A stretch of DNA of 64,000 nucleotides from Brevibacterium siliguriense (GCF_900105315.1 NZ_LT629766.1:2914001-2978000); one strand, 5' to 3'; counted from the first letter of the stretch, positions 20,513 through 30,011 are shown. Notes: a model not told the origin generated them from the letters alone. Made by a program: numbers and translations.

Positions 20513-21228
20513 ATGACTGAGATCTCGCTTTTCGATGACTCTGATATCAACCGTGTGCTCTGCGTGGTCGCCCACCCCGACGATATGGAATACGGGGGCT
20601 CGGCGGCAGTGTCGAAGTGGACCGACGAGGGCAAAGAAGTCGCCTACCTCCTACTCACCCGCGGGAGGCGGGGATCCGGGACATGGCCCCGGAGGAAGTG
20701 GCACCGTTGCGCGCCGAGGAGCAGCGTCGGGCATGCAATATCGTCGGCGTCGACGATCTTGAGATCCTCGACTTCCCTGATGGCCTGCTGGAGCCCACTC
20801 ATGAGCTGCGTCGGGCGATTGCCCGGAAGATCCGCGAGTTCCGACCGAACGCCGTCGTCGTGACGAACTTCGACCTCCAGGTGCAGTGGGGCCTGAACCA
20901 TGTCGATCATCGCCATGCTGGCATTGCCGCTGTCGATGCAATCCGCGACGCCGACAATCCCTGGGTCTTCACCGATCTCAAGGATGAGGGCCTCGAAGCG
21001 TGGAAGGCCGATCGGATGCTGATCAACGGCGCCCAGCCCACTCACGCCGTGGCGCTCATGGCTGAGCACGTCGACCGTGGTGTCCGGTCGCTCGAGGCGC
21101 ACAAGGTCTACTTGGACGCTCTCAGCGACCATCCGGCTCCGAAAGACATGATCCCCGGCATCACCACGAGCGGCGGAGAACTCGCCGGCGTCGACTACGC
21201 TCTGCCGATCACTGTCGTCGACATGTGA
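20513..21228 (+). pseudogene. PIG-L/LmbE family deacetylase, broken by a one-base frameshift
   Basis: The 5' frame encodes the start of a PIG-L zinc-dependent deacetylase ([17 protein letters not shown] zinc motif) up to LLLTRG. The family continuation [16 protein letters not shown] is in the +1-shifted frame, which then runs intact through the NHVDHRHAG zinc motif to 21228. Inserting one G in the GGG at 20663-20665 restores a single frame of about 238 residues. The family removes N-acetyl groups from sugars (as in mycothiol or glycolipid synthesis). Everything else is intact, including the -10 element, so this is either a very recent mutation or an assembly error in a G run. Confidence 0.8.
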
Positions 21229-21298
21229 GCGCTCCGCCATAAGCTGCTTGAAGACAGACAGTGCGCCGGCTGCGATCGGCAGACGAGCGGACAAACGA

Positions 21299-21334
21299 GA
21301 ACCGGGTGAGTCGCTCATGCGTCCCACCCGGTTC
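21299..21334 (-). terminator. possible terminator for tpx
   Basis: GAACCGGGTG (21299-21308) pairs with CACCCGGTTC (21325-21334) over 10 bp with a 16-nt loop. On the minus strand a TCTCGTTTG stretch follows. The long loop makes it weaker than the other terminators here. Confidence 0.4.
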
Positions 21335-21373
21335 GCTATTCGCAGGTTGAAGCTTCGACCCGCGGAGAGAAGA

Positions 21374-21874
21374 TCAGGCTCCCAGATCTGCGATTGCCGA
21401 ATCGTAGTCGGGCTCGGTGGTGATCTCATCGACGAGCTGCGTGTACGTCACGGTGCCCTTCTCGTCGAGGACGACGACGGAACGAGCAAGCAGGCCGGCA
21501 AGCGGACCATCGACCATGGTCACACCGAAGTCTTTGCCGAACGAGCTGCGGAAACCCGATGCCGTCACGACGTTCTCGATGCCCTCGGCGCCGCAGAAGC
21601 GAGCCTGGGCGAACGGGAGGTCGTTGGACACACAGAGAACGGTGGTGTTCTCCAGGCCGGAAGCGAGTTCATTGAACTTGCGCACCGAGGCGGCGCACAC
21701 ACCCGTATCGAGGCTCGGGAAGATGTTGAGCACGACGCGCTTGCCCGAGTAATCCTGTGAGTTCACATCACCGAGGTCGCTGCCGACGAGGCTGAAAGCC
21801 GGAGACTGCTCACCCTTGGCTGGCAGTTCGCCGACGGTCTTGACCGGAGATCCCTGAAATGCTGTGTTGGCCAT
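21374..21874 (-). CDS. tpx: thiol peroxidase (atypical 2-Cys peroxiredoxin)
   Basis: Tpx reduces hydrogen peroxide and alkyl hydroperoxides with electrons from thioredoxin. The 166-residue sequence has the peroxidatic Cys60 in [15 protein letters not shown] and the resolving Cys94 in ARFCGAEG, the same spacing as the well-known family. Arg in [13 protein letters not shown] fits the active site. An AAGGAGAG site precedes the ATG. It is a single-gene unit between a PIG-L gene and the surface nucleotidase. Confidence 0.95.
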   Translation of the reverse strand: MANTAFQGSPVKTVGELPAKGEQSPAFSLVGSDLGDVNSQDYSGKRVVLNIFPSLDTGVCAASVRKFNELASGLENTTVLCVSNDLPFAQARFCGAEGIENVVTASGFRSSFGKDFGVTMVDGPLAGLLARSVVVLDEKGTVTYTQLVDEITTEPDYDSAIADLGA

Positions 21875-22014
21875 GCTTGACTCTCTCCTTCTTCAGAGCT
21901 GACTGCTGACTCTCTCACTCTACGTGAGTCCGCGCGCAGAGAAACCCGGTGAACGTGGAATGGTCATTCGACCAACCTTCAGATCACTGAGTCCCACGGG
22001 TTGCTGCCGACGAC

Positions 22015-24210
22015 TCAACGGCGACGGCGGCGTGAGAAGACGACCAGTGCCGTTCCGAGCGCAATGATCGCGGCAGCGATGCCGATGCTTGTGGCAACCT
22101 CGAGACCCGTCCGCGGGAGGTCGACTCCGCCGCCTGCCCCGGCTGCCGAGTAGTCGGCGTCACCGCCGTCAGCTTCGCCGTCCGATTCACCACTGTCTGA
22201 GGCGCCGTTCGTCGAAGCTTCGTCCTCAGCTGTTGCCTCGCCGGATTTGTCCTCTCCGTCAGAGTCTCCGGCACTCCCGGAGGCCGCCGCATCGGAGGTT
22301 CCGCCGGCATCGGACTCATCGCCGTCAGAACCGTTCGAATCTGCCTCGGCAGTTGCTTCGCCGGAGTTGTCGGCATCCTCGTTGTCATTGGAACCGTGGT
22401 CTCCGCCGGGTGCTCGGCTGCTGGTGACGACCTGCCAGTTCTGGTCGAAGAAGTCGGCGGGGTCGACGATCTGCTTCTCCTCGGCCCAGTCGATGAGGGC
22501 CTGGCGGACTTCGACCTGTTCGTTGTAGACCTCTTTGAGTCCGTCGACCGGGTAGCCGCCTCCCCCGGACTGGCGGTAGTTGTTGATGGCGAGGAGGAAG
22601 CGGTCATCGTCTCCGATTTTCCTGCCGTCGGCCTGTTTGAGGTTTTCGATCCTCTCTCCGGACGGTTTGGAGACATTGATGTCGTAGTCGATTCCGGCCA
22701 GAGCGTCATAATTGTAGTCCGGGATCGGCGCTTCGGAGACCTCGTCGGTCGCGTTGGTCCCGTCGACCGGGTCGAATTCGGCGCCCTCTTCGGTCTGCTT
22801 GAAATAGCGTGCTGAGTATTCGAGGTAGTCGCGCAGTTGGGCGCCGTTGATCTCGACTCCGGCCAGAGTGTTGTCATAGACATAGAGTCCGGCCACGTCG
22901 CGGATCGTGATGTCGCCGGCAGGGAACTCTGCAGTGCGGCTGAAGGGTGATGCCTGCGAGATCACGGCAAGGTCTTCATAGTCAGTTCCCTTCAAGCTCT
23001 CTTCCACCGTCTCGGTCTGGACGTGAGAGATGAAGTCGAGGATCGCAGTGTCTTCGTAATAGGAGGTCTTTGCCGACATCGTTTCAGTCACCGAGCCGAT
23101 CTTCGTGTTCACGTAGTCGATCGTGGTCCGGTGCTGCTCTTCGACGAGGTCCTTGATCTCCTGGTCCTCGGCGACTTTCCCCTGTGTGGCAAGTGCGTCC
23201 GCGTGCGGTTCATTCTCGCCCCAGTCGACGTGGTGGGTGTCGAGATTGATCGGCAGTCCCACCTCGGAGACCGAACGCGCCCAGTAGTTCGGTTGGGTGA
23301 TGAGCACCTGGCTGCCGTCGTCGCGGTTGACGACTTGACTGGGTTCGTTCTGATGAGTGTGTCCGGCGACCAGGACATCGATTCCGGACACCTTCGCCAC
23401 CGAGGTGCTGACGTTCTCCTGCAGTTGATCCGGATCCCAGCTCTGTCCCTTCGGGTCCTTGCCCGAATGGGAGAGCACGACGATGACGTCGGCGCCCTTC
23501 TGCTTCATCTTCGGGACATACTTCTCAGCAGTCTCGACGGGATCGTCGAAGTGCACCTTTCCGGACAGGTTGTTCTTGTCCCAGATTCGGCTGCCGGGAG
23601 TGGTCACGCCCAGGACGCCGACAGTGATCGTCTCACCACCGACCTGTTTGTCGACCATTGTGTACGGGTCCAAATGCGTCTGACCGTCTGCATCGTCGAT
23701 GACATTGGCTCCAAGCAGCGGGAAGTCGACTTGGTCACTGTAGGTGGCCAGCAGGTCCAGACCGTAGTTGAATTCGTGGTTTCCGACGACCTGAGCGTCG
23801 AAGCCCAGGTGGTTGTAGGTCTTGGCCAGCGGGTGCGTTTGGTTGCTGGTCGTGATCGGCTCCTGCTTGGCGAAATAGTAGGCCAAGGGGTTGCCCTGGA
23901 TGGTGTCGCCGTTGTCGACGAGGAGCACGGACTCTGCACCCTTGTCCTCGCGTACTCCCTTGATAAGCGTCGAGGCTCGGGACATGCCCAGTTCCTCCCC
24001 TGCAGGGTAGGGCCTGTTCGCGAAGTAATCCCAGTTGAGGACATTGCCGTGAACGTCGGTCGTTGCCAACAGGGTCAGCTCCCCTGTCTTCGCCACCTGA
24101 GGGTCGGCGGGGGCATCGGCACTGCCGAGGCCGGTCGCGGAGGCGGCCGCGGGTCCAGTGATGATGACAGCGAGGGCGAGTGAGGACGAGATCAGGGTGC
24201 GCAGACGCAT
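22015..24210 (-). CDS. cell-wall-anchored 2',3'-cyclic-nucleotide phosphodiesterase / 3'-nucleotidase (CpdB-like)
   Basis: A 731-residue secreted metallophosphatase. It has a signal peptide (to about 27), the metal-binding motifs LLATTDVHGN, DNGDTIQGNP, GNHEFNYG, LSHSG and AGHTHQ, and a 5'-nucleotidase C-terminal domain. TYNHLGFDAQ and INNYRQSGGGGYP are typical of CpdB rather than UshA. A Ser/Asp/Gly-rich spacer (about 605-690) leads to the sorting signal LPRTG (698-702), a hydrophobic segment and a basic tail. It should release nucleosides and phosphate from nucleotides at the surface, feeding uptake. A GGAGA site precedes the ATG. No sortase lies in the window. Confidence 0.88.
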   Translation of the reverse strand: MRLRTLISSSLALAVIITGPAAASATGLGSADAPADPQVAKTGELTLLATTDVHGNVLNWDYFANRPYPAGEELGMSRASTLIKGVREDKGAESVLLVDNGDTIQGNPLAYYFAKQEPITTSNQTHPLAKTYNHLGFDAQVVGNHEFNYGLDLLATYSDQVDFPLLGANVIDDADGQTHLDPYTMVDKQVGGETITVGVLGVTTPGSRIWDKNNLSGKVHFDDPVETAEKYVPKMKQKGADVIVVLSHSGKDPKGQSWDPDQLQENVSTSVAKVSGIDVLVAGHTHQNEPSQVVNRDDGSQVLITQPNYWARSVSEVGLPINLDTHHVDWGENEPHADALATQGKVAEDQEIKDLVEEQHRTTIDYVNTKIGSVTETMSAKTSYYEDTAILDFISHVQTETVEESLKGTDYEDLAVISQASPFSRTAEFPAGDITIRDVAGLYVYDNTLAGVEINGAQLRDYLEYSARYFKQTEEGAEFDPVDGTNATDEVSEAPIPDYNYDALAGIDYDINVSKPSGERIENLKQADGRKIGDDDRFLLAINNYRQSGGGGYPVDGLKEVYNEQVEVRQALIDWAEEKQIVDPADFFDQNWQVVTSSRAPGGDHGSNDNEDADNSGEATAEADSNGSDGDESDAGGTSDAAASGSAGDSDGEDKSGEATAEDEASTNGASDSGESDGEADGGDADYSAAGAGGGVDLPRTGLEVATSIGIAAAIIALGTALVVFSRRRRR

Positions 24211-24325
24211 ATGTCTCCAGAGAACTGGTCAAAGAGGATGAAAGTGATCCAACTCTCTTACCCTAGTGGGCGCTGACCGTTTTCTGAATGGATCTTGAGA
24301 GAAATTTGGACAAACTCTGTTGCGC

Positions 24326-25333
24326 TTATGCGCTGGCGGAGTCGGTCCCATCGTTCTGTTCCTTCGACGACGCAAATTTCGCCTCGACGACGATGAGGAT
24401 GACAACGACGGCCGCGCCGAGGCACGCGAGCAGGATCGGACCGACCACCGGGTCGATGGGAGCTAACAGACCACCCGCTCCGTGCTCTTCACCGTCGGCA
24501 CCCACCTCTGCAGATGACTGCCACGGCCAGAGCGCGCGGAGGGAACCGAACATCAGTCCTGCCATGACGATGAGGGTCCACCACCGGTGGTTGTGCAGGA
24601 AGTATTTGAGGATGTTGACGAAGACCGCCAGGCCGAGGATCGCGCCGAGCATGAAGATTGCGAGGTACCCGAAATCGCGTGAGTCGACGGCCCGAAGCGT
24701 GGTCGAGTACATGCCCACTGCCAGCAGGAAGAACGATCCGGACACTCCGGGAACGACGAGTGCGCAGATGGCGATCGAGGCGACGAAGAAGACGGCAATG
24801 AGCGGTGGATTCTCCACGTCTGCCCCACCTGCCAGACTCGTCATCCAGAACGCGAGAGCGGCGGCGACGATGAAGGCCAGAACGCCGAGGAGCACGGGCT
24901 GTCGTAAGGAACGGGCCGGCAGCATCCTCAACGGCACCGCGATGCTGGCGGCGACAAGACCGAAGAACAGACCCCGGGAGAGTTCGGGGCTGCTGGTGAC
25001 GAAGCCCTCCATGACACCGGCGATGGTGAAGACGGCCGCAGCCATGCCCAACAGAACAGGGATGATGAGGAACCAGTCGGTGCGTCGCAGTTCGGACAGT
25101 GCTCCCACGACACGGTTCGGTCCGGTCACTACAGTCTTCACCGCCGAAACGACGTGGGCTGCGGAGTCGATGAGCTGGTCGTAGACTCCTGTGACCAAGG
25201 CGATGGTCCCGCCGGAGACCCCGGGGACGAGTTCGGCGCTGCCGATTAGGAATCCGCGGATAAGGTCGAGAGGGAGGAGGGCTTTGGATCGCTTCGGTAC
25301 GGTGTCGGTACCGGTCGCAGGGGTGTTCGTCAT
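24326..25333 (-). CDS. DUF368 membrane protein, PopT-like polyprenyl-phosphate translocase family
   Basis: This 335-residue, roughly nine-helix membrane protein carries the DUF368 hallmark, PGVSGGTIALVTGVYD near residue 37, and its repeat VVPGVSGSFFLLAVGMY near 196, which indicates two inverted halves. DUF368 proteins (PopT) were recently linked to returning undecaprenyl phosphate to the cytoplasmic leaflet for cell-wall synthesis. A DedA protein, a family with the same reported role, lies at 48068 in this window. The start is 7 nt from TAGGCT on the minus strand, so it is probably leaderless. Confidence 0.85.
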   Translation of the reverse strand: MTNTPATGTDTVPKRSKALLPLDLIRGFLIGSAELVPGVSGGTIALVTGVYDQLIDSAAHVVSAVKTVVTGPNRVVGALSELRRTDWFLIIPVLLGMAAAVFTIAGVMEGFVTSSPELSRGLFFGLVAASIAVPLRMLPARSLRQPVLLGVLAFIVAAALAFWMTSLAGGADVENPPLIAVFFVASIAICALVVPGVSGSFFLLAVGMYSTTLRAVDSRDFGYLAIFMLGAILGLAVFVNILKYFLHNHRWWTLIVMAGLMFGSLRALWPWQSSAEVGADGEEHGAGGLLAPIDPVVGPILLACLGAAVVVILIVVEAKFASSKEQNDGTDSASA

Positions 25334-25340
25334 GCCTTCC

Positions 25341-25346
25341 AGCCTA
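25341..25346 (-). promoter_or_regulatory. -10 element for the DUF368 gene
   Basis: The minus strand reads TAGGCT followed by 7 nt (GGAAGGC) and ATG 25333. The GGAAGG could also serve as a ribosome-binding site if transcription starts earlier. Confidence 0.5.
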
Positions 25347-25377
25347 TTTGATCGACCTGGGACCGCGGTTTTACGAC

Positions 25378-25896
25378 TCAGTCGCCGATCTCACCATCGA
25401 TGTCTTCGCGGAGGATGTCGGCATGGCCCGCGTGCCGCGCGTACTCTTCAATGAGGTGGATGAGGATCCACCGGACATTGAATTTCACTCCGTCGCTGTC
25501 TCCGCGTGCGGTGAAGCTGTCCAGGTCGGCCACCTCGGCGAGGATTTCACGGGACTTCTGACAGGCCTGCTCGTGGTCAGCCAGGAGCTCGTCCGCGGTC
25601 ATCCCTGACGCGGACTCGAAGTCCCAATCGCGATCGCTGTTCCAGTCGACGCTCGACCACGGCTCACCCAGTTCTCTGCCCTGTAACACTTCGACGAACC
25701 AGCTCTCCTCGACGAGAGTGAGATGGCGGAGGATGCCGCCGATCGTCAGAGACGATGAGGCCACGGTGTGGTTGAGCTGCTCTGGCGTCAGCCCGTCGAC
25801 CTTGCGTCTGACCACCTGTCGGAAGTACTCGACGAATTCTTCGAGCCCGCGACGTTCATTCGGGGCATTGCTCGGATCGGTCAATGGCAGGGTCAT
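25378..25896 (-). CDS. DinB/DUF664-family protein
   Basis: A 172-residue DinB-like four-helix protein. The metal-binding His are visible in GGILRHLTLVEESWF and EEYARHAGHADILRE. DinB-type proteins in Actinobacteria include mycothiol-dependent S-transferases, though many have no known substrate. A TATGAT at 14 nt from the ATG gives a short leader with GAGG. A VOC-domain gene lies directly upstream, and the same family pair recurs at 57-58 kb. Confidence 0.8.
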   Translation of the reverse strand: MTLPLTDPSNAPNERRGLEEFVEYFRQVVRRKVDGLTPEQLNHTVASSSLTIGGILRHLTLVEESWFVEVLQGRELGEPWSSVDWNSDRDWDFESASGMTADELLADHEQACQKSREILAEVADLDSFTARGDSDGVKFNVRWILIHLIEEYARHAGHADILREDIDGEIGD

Positions 25897-25951
25897 GCTG
25901 AGCCTCGCTGATCATACAGACGGCCTGATGGTCGAACCAGGCGTGTGAGGC

Positions 25952-26323
25952 TCAGTCTAGTTTTCGCCGACCGATGTCGAAGAGATTTCCTTCGGGATCT
26001 TTCAGAGTCGTCCATTCGATCCCATATTCGTCGAAGGATGCGAGCTTATGTGCGCCCAAGGAGACCGCGCGGTCGACGTCCGCCGGATAGTGCGGATCGT
26101 CGAGGTCGATGTGCAGCGGGTTCTTTCCCTCTGCCCTTTCGTCGACTTTGAGGAAGAGCATTCCCGGGGTCGGCGATTTGGTGTTGTGGACTCCCCCAAT
26201 GCTCGCAACGAACTCGTTTGCGCCGGGATCGATGTCGGCACCGAGGAGGTCTGCCCAGAAGATCGATTGTACTTCCACATCGAGGCAGTCGAAGGTGATG
26301 CTCAAAGATGCCAGCGATACCAT
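25952..26323 (-). CDS. VOC (glyoxalase-like) protein
   Basis: A 123-residue protein of the vicinal oxygen chelate fold. It has LSITFDCLDVEVQSIFWADLLG at the start, LHIDLDDPHYPADVDRAVSLGAH in the middle and LKDPEGNLFDIGRR at the end, the pattern of glyoxalase/dioxygenase-like domains. Substrate is unknown. ATG 26323 matches the family start; the frame upstream to 26389 is not conserved-looking. AAAGGA is 8 nt upstream. Confidence 0.8.
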   Translation of the reverse strand: MVSLASLSITFDCLDVEVQSIFWADLLGADIDPGANEFVASIGGVHNTKSPTPGMLFLKVDERAEGKNPLHIDLDDPHYPADVDRAVSLGAHKLASFDEYGIEWTTLKDPEGNLFDIGRRKLD

Positions 26324-26430
26324 GAGCGCGGTCCTTTCGCAGTCGGATAGGTGTTGACCCGACTGTAGAGGACCCCACCGACATGACAAGTCGAATGCGT
26401 CATCGTCGGTTATCCGCCGTCATCGTTACG

Positions 26431-27249
26431 TCAACCGCGGGGCTGGCGCGCCAACTGCCGCGACTGAGCGACGAGGCGACCGGCCGAGTCCCACAGTTCG
26501 CAGTCCTCTTCGAACATTCCGCCGGCGATGTTCCGAGTCGACAGTCGCGCGCTGATCCAGCCGGGAGCGGGCAGGGCGCGGACGTGTGCGGTCAATTCCA
26601 TCGTCGGCGCCCAGTTGAAGCGACCGAGGTCGAACATCACCGGCGGAAACGAGTCGAGGAAAGTCAGCAATGACAGCGGGTCCGGGTCGGTCCCGTCGAT
26701 GAACCGAATCCAACCTTGCAGCACTCCTCGACCACTGGGTTTGCCGACCGCGAATCCTGCGGTGGCCGGGTCGAGGCGCATATCGAACCGTTCGATGAGC
26801 GGTGCCGCCTTCTTGAAGTCCTCGCTGGCTTCGGCGACGCCGACGCATTCTTCCGGTGGGGGCAGCTGGGGCGGGGTGGCTATCGTGCCGACATCGTCAG
26901 GAAGCTCGCCGAGGCTGCCCATCGTAGCCATCGCAGAGATCGTCGGCGCCCCGTCCTGAAAGAGTTCGATGCCGTAGCTTGACGTTGATCGACCTTCACG
27001 CAGCGTGCGTGTCGTGATGTCGACCGAACCTTCTCTGCTCGGTCCGAGGTAGAAGGTGGAGATGACGAGGGGGTCCGGAGTGCTCGGGTTGACGGCCCGC
27101 AGGGCTTGTCCAGCGACTCCGAGGAGGTAGCCTCCGTTGACGGCTCCGGCGACTTTCCAGCCGGCGCCGAGTTCGGCGGTGAAGCTGTGGTCGCCTTGAC
27201 GGGTGACTGCGGTGGCCTGTGAGAACTCACTGACTGTCGATTGACTCAT
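26431..27249 (-). CDS. acyl-CoA thioesterase family protein
   Basis: A 272-residue double-hotdog thioesterase-like protein of the TesB-related group common in Actinobacteria. The N-terminal hotdog holds WKVAGAVNGGYLLGVAGQALR and the C-terminal one ends in ARLSTRNIAGGMFEEDCELWDSAGRLVAQSRQLA. Members hydrolyse acyl-CoA esters; the chain length is unknown. It starts 7 nt from TACTGT on the minus strand, so it is probably leaderless. No fatty-acid operon is adjacent. Confidence 0.82.
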   Translation of the reverse strand: MSQSTVSEFSQATAVTRQGDHSFTAELGAGWKVAGAVNGGYLLGVAGQALRAVNPSTPDPLVISTFYLGPSREGSVDITTRTLREGRSTSSYGIELFQDGAPTISAMATMGSLGELPDDVGTIATPPQLPPPEECVGVAEASEDFKKAAPLIERFDMRLDPATAGFAVGKPSGRGVLQGWIRFIDGTDPDPLSLLTFLDSFPPVMFDLGRFNWAPTMELTAHVRALPAPGWISARLSTRNIAGGMFEEDCELWDSAGRLVAQSRQLARQPRG

Positions 27250-27256
27250 ATCACAT

Positions 27257-27262
27257 ACAGTA
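27257..27262 (-). promoter_or_regulatory. -10 element for leaderless thioesterase gene
   Basis: The minus strand reads TACTGT, 7 nt before ATG 27249. Confidence 0.55.
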
Positions 27263-27291
27263 CCAATGACTGAACGAACGTCCAGCCAGAT

Positions 27292-27507
27292 TCAGTGCCG
27301 CCCGGACTGTCGTTCGTTGCCGTGGCGGTAGTTTCCTGTCGCCCGTGCCAACAGCTGCTGGTCGGCATCGTCATCTCGGCCGAGTTTGGGGATGAGCGCG
27401 GCAGCTCTCTTTCCGCCGATCTCCATGACGGTGCGGCCGCCTCGGCGAATGAGGAGGATGCCGGATTTGGTGACCTGGTACTCGAATGGATCATCTTCAA
27501 GGCTCAT
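27292..27507 (-). CDS. small conserved protein, unknown function
   Basis: A 71-residue protein with the core FEYQVTKSGILLIRRGGRTVMEIGGKRAAALIPKL, a pattern I recognise in short actinobacterial proteins without known function. The rest is hydrophilic. A good CAGGAG site lies before the ATG. It sits between the thioesterase gene and the protease terminator, with no sign of coupling. Confidence 0.65.
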   Translation of the reverse strand: MSLEDDPFEYQVTKSGILLIRRGGRTVMEIGGKRAAALIPKLGRDDDADQQLLARATGNYRHGNERQSGRH

Positions 27508-27542
27508 GTCTGGACTCCTGTTGCTTAAGCTTTCATCAATAC

Positions 27543-27576
27543 GAAAAGTGCCCCTGGTCGTCAGACCAGGGGCACT
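27543..27576 (-). terminator. rho-independent terminator of the first S1 protease gene
   Basis: AGTGCCCCTGGTC (27547-27559) pairs perfectly with GACCAGGGGCACT (27564-27576) around a 4-nt loop. Read on the minus strand, TTTT follows. Confidence 0.85.
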
Positions 27577-27615
27577 ATCTCTCAGTCAGTCAACGAGTGA
27601 CTCTCCGAGTCTGTT

Positions 27616-29823
27616 TCAGTTGTTCTTCTTGCGACGCATGGTCAGAACAACAGCGGCTCCACCGACGAGGAGCAGTCCGGCTCCGGCAGCCAGGCCGGTC
27701 AGCTCGGCACCGGTACGAGGCAGATCAGATCCGCCCCCGTCACCGTTACCATCATCGTTGCCGTTGTCGTCACCATCGTTGCCGCCGCCGTTGCCGTCTT
27801 CATCGGCAACAACCTGGAAGGAGCCGGTGAGGGCTTCTTCGTCTTCAGTGTCATTGGCGCCGGTGACCTCGAGGTCGTACTTACCGAGGTAAGCCTCGGG
27901 GTTCGAGGCGCTGGTGCCGTAGATCGAGAATCCGACGACTCCGTCAGCATTGGCGGTCTCTTCGAGGGTGATTCCCTCGACGTTCTCAGGACCGGCAACA
28001 ACTTCGAGGGAGACCTTCTCGCCCTCGTCGAAGCCTTCAGCGGTGATCTGAACGCCCTTGTCTTCCTTCACGAAGTCCGAAGCAGCGATCTCCTTCGGTT
28101 CGATGGTCAGCTTGCGCTCGGCCGGGGCTTCTTCAGCCTCGACGGTCACGACGAACTGGGTCGCATCGGAGGTCTGTCCGTTGACAGTGGCAACGGCAGT
28201 GTAGTTGTAATCGCCGGCTTCGGCCGGAGCCTCAGCGGAGAAGTTACCGTCAGCATCCGTCTTGACAGTCACGGTGCCTTCAGCCGGAGCAGCCTGAGCC
28301 GAACCAGCGTTCGCGCCGGCAGTCTTCCAGGTCAGCTTCACTTCAGCGTTCGGAGCAGCCTTGCCGGTGATCTTTCCACCTGCAGCGACGGACTGGTCTC
28401 CGACCTTGGGAGCTTCAGGCTTCTCGTCACCATCGGCGTCGGAGTCGGCCTCGTCATCCTTGCCGTCGGCGGCTGCGGAAGCGTCTGCCTCTGCTCCGTC
28501 TGCATCAGCCGAGGCTTCTGCGTCGTCGCCTTCTGCAGCGGACGAAGCGTCGGCTTCCTTGGCGTCAGCGTCAGCGCTATCGGAAGCGTTTGCGTCGTCG
28601 CCCTCGGCGGCAGCGTTGGCGTCGGCGTCCTCACCGTCCGCGGCGGCGGAAGCATCTGCATCCGTGCCGTCGGCAGCAGCCGAAGCGTCAGCTTCTGCCT
28701 CATCGTCGCCCGGAGGCTCTTCATTCGGGTCGTCGAACGAAATCGACGCTCCGGACTGCTCCAGCGAGTAGTCCAGGTCAGCGACCCAGCCCCACATAAA
28801 GGTTTCTCCGCCAACGGTCACCGGGTCGGGAATTCCACCAGAGATCACTCCGACGGCCTTATCTCCCTGGAACACACCGCCGCCTGAATCGCCGGGCATC
28901 GAGAAGTCTCCACCGACCGGCGAAGTCACTCCAAACCCATGTACCCAACGATCCCCGACCATCTGGAAGTCGAACGGCCACAGCTCGCCTGCCGCGACCT
29001 CACCTGTTGTCAGGCCTGTCGTGCGGCCCGACTTCTGGATTTCTCCTGGCGAATGTTCACCGACAGAGTTGATATCGATGGTGGAACCGGAAAGATCATC
29101 CGTCTTTGCGGTCGTCCAATCGGTAACTTCAGGCTTTACGTTGTACTTCGAGTCATCAAGATTGATCACTGCAAAGTCGATGTCATCGTCGGCTGCCTCG
29201 TCAGGGTTCTCCGGATCGGTCACCGGCCCCCCAAACTTGTTGTAGCCCCACGCGCCGAGCGGACCGATTCCCTGCGGGTCGTAGCCGCCGCTCTCGTGAT
29301 CGCCTGTGACCGCCGGAGCCGTCGAAGGCAGTTCAGCGTCCTTCAACTTCACCAGCTCACCCGGTCCAGTGTCTTCAGCGCAATGACCCGCAGTCAAGAC
29401 AATCGGCTTTCCGGCCGCATCCCATCCAGAGAATCCGGTCGAGCAAGCGCCCACATACCCTGGCTGGCTCGGAATGTCCGAAATGTACCCCATGCCGCCC
29501 ACTGCGTCGTTCTTGGCGTAGGGCTCAGCCTTCTTCAGGCCAGTGATGACTTCGACCTTATCGGCTCCGTACTTCTTCTTCAGTTCCTGAATCTGGGCCG
29601 AGCCGGCGTCGGCCTCATTCTCAACCCCGAGGTGCAGGGTCTTCGTCTTTTCATCGAATCCGAACGCGTTAACGGTGCTGACCTGCTTGGCAGCGGTGAC
29701 CGCCTGCTGTTCTGTCATGACCGGGGTATCCGCAACAGCGGGACCAGCGATAAATGCTCCGCCGAGCCCCAGTGCCGCAGCCGCCGCCATGGCCAGCGAA
29801 CTCTGCACGAGTTTCTTCTGCAT
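27616..29823 (-). CDS. surface-anchored S1-family serine protease (735 aa)
   Basis: A preproprotein: signal peptide MQKKLVQSSL...AVADT (1-32), a prodomain to about 105, then an S1 domain of the alpha-lytic/streptogrisin type with His147 (LTAGHC), Asp216 (DDIDFAV) and Ser313 (PGDSGGG). Cys127 and Cys148 probably pair. After the protease comes an Asp/Ala-rich repeat (about 371-455), two beta-rich domains (ADSV-like KVGDQSVAAGGKITGKAAPNAEV and IEPKEIAASDFVKEDKGV), and a sorting signal LPRTG (701-705) with a KK tail. It would be attached to peptidoglycan by a sortase. A close paralog lies immediately upstream (30090-32021). Confidence 0.9.
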   Translation of the reverse strand: MQKKLVQSSLAMAAAAALGLGGAFIAGPAVADTPVMTEQQAVTAAKQVSTVNAFGFDEKTKTLHLGVENEADAGSAQIQELKKKYGADKVEVITGLKKAEPYAKNDAVGGMGYISDIPSQPGYVGACSTGFSGWDAAGKPIVLTAGHCAEDTGPGELVKLKDAELPSTAPAVTGDHESGGYDPQGIGPLGAWGYNKFGGPVTDPENPDEAADDDIDFAVINLDDSKYNVKPEVTDWTTAKTDDLSGSTIDINSVGEHSPGEIQKSGRTTGLTTGEVAAGELWPFDFQMVGDRWVHGFGVTSPVGGDFSMPGDSGGGVFQGDKAVGVISGGIPDPVTVGGETFMWGWVADLDYSLEQSGASISFDDPNEEPPGDDEAEADASAAADGTDADASAAADGEDADANAAAEGDDANASDSADADAKEADASSAAEGDDAEASADADGAEADASAAADGKDDEADSDADGDEKPEAPKVGDQSVAAGGKITGKAAPNAEVKLTWKTAGANAGSAQAAPAEGTVTVKTDADGNFSAEAPAEAGDYNYTAVATVNGQTSDATQFVVTVEAEEAPAERKLTIEPKEIAASDFVKEDKGVQITAEGFDEGEKVSLEVVAGPENVEGITLEETANADGVVGFSIYGTSASNPEAYLGKYDLEVTGANDTEDEEALTGSFQVVADEDGNGGGNDGDDNGNDDGNGDGGGSDLPRTGAELTGLAAGAGLLLVGGAAVVLTMRRKKNN
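28430..28720. repeat. imperfect repeats encoding the Asp/Ala linker
   Basis: The coding strand here repeats DADASAAADGxD-like units about 8-13 codons long. The paralogous protease lacks this block, so the linker has expanded in one copy. It is translated repeat, not a CRISPR array, because the units vary and no constant spacer is seen. Confidence 0.6.
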
Positions 29824-30011
29824 AAGTTGTTGTCTCTCTGTTCTGAGGGATCAATGTCACAAGTTGATGACCTAAGTCACGATAAGATTACGGGCCGTAC
29901 TCAGGGACTACCAAAAAAGTAGGTTCAAAACTGTGAACTTAATGAACGAAACAGCAGGAGACGTACAAAGCGCCTTGCGTCTAACCGACAGCGCACGACG
30001 GCCACGAATAG

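Noticed and set aside
28430..28720. Repeat block as a CRISPR-like array
   Set aside because: The units vary in length and sequence, keep a reading frame and encode an Asp/Ala linker; there are no identical repeats with unique spacers and no cas genes.
29850..29990. GTCAC direct repeats upstream of the first protease as an operator
   Set aside because: GTCAC occurs twice 20 nt apart, but the pair is short and not symmetrical, and I could not tell it from chance.
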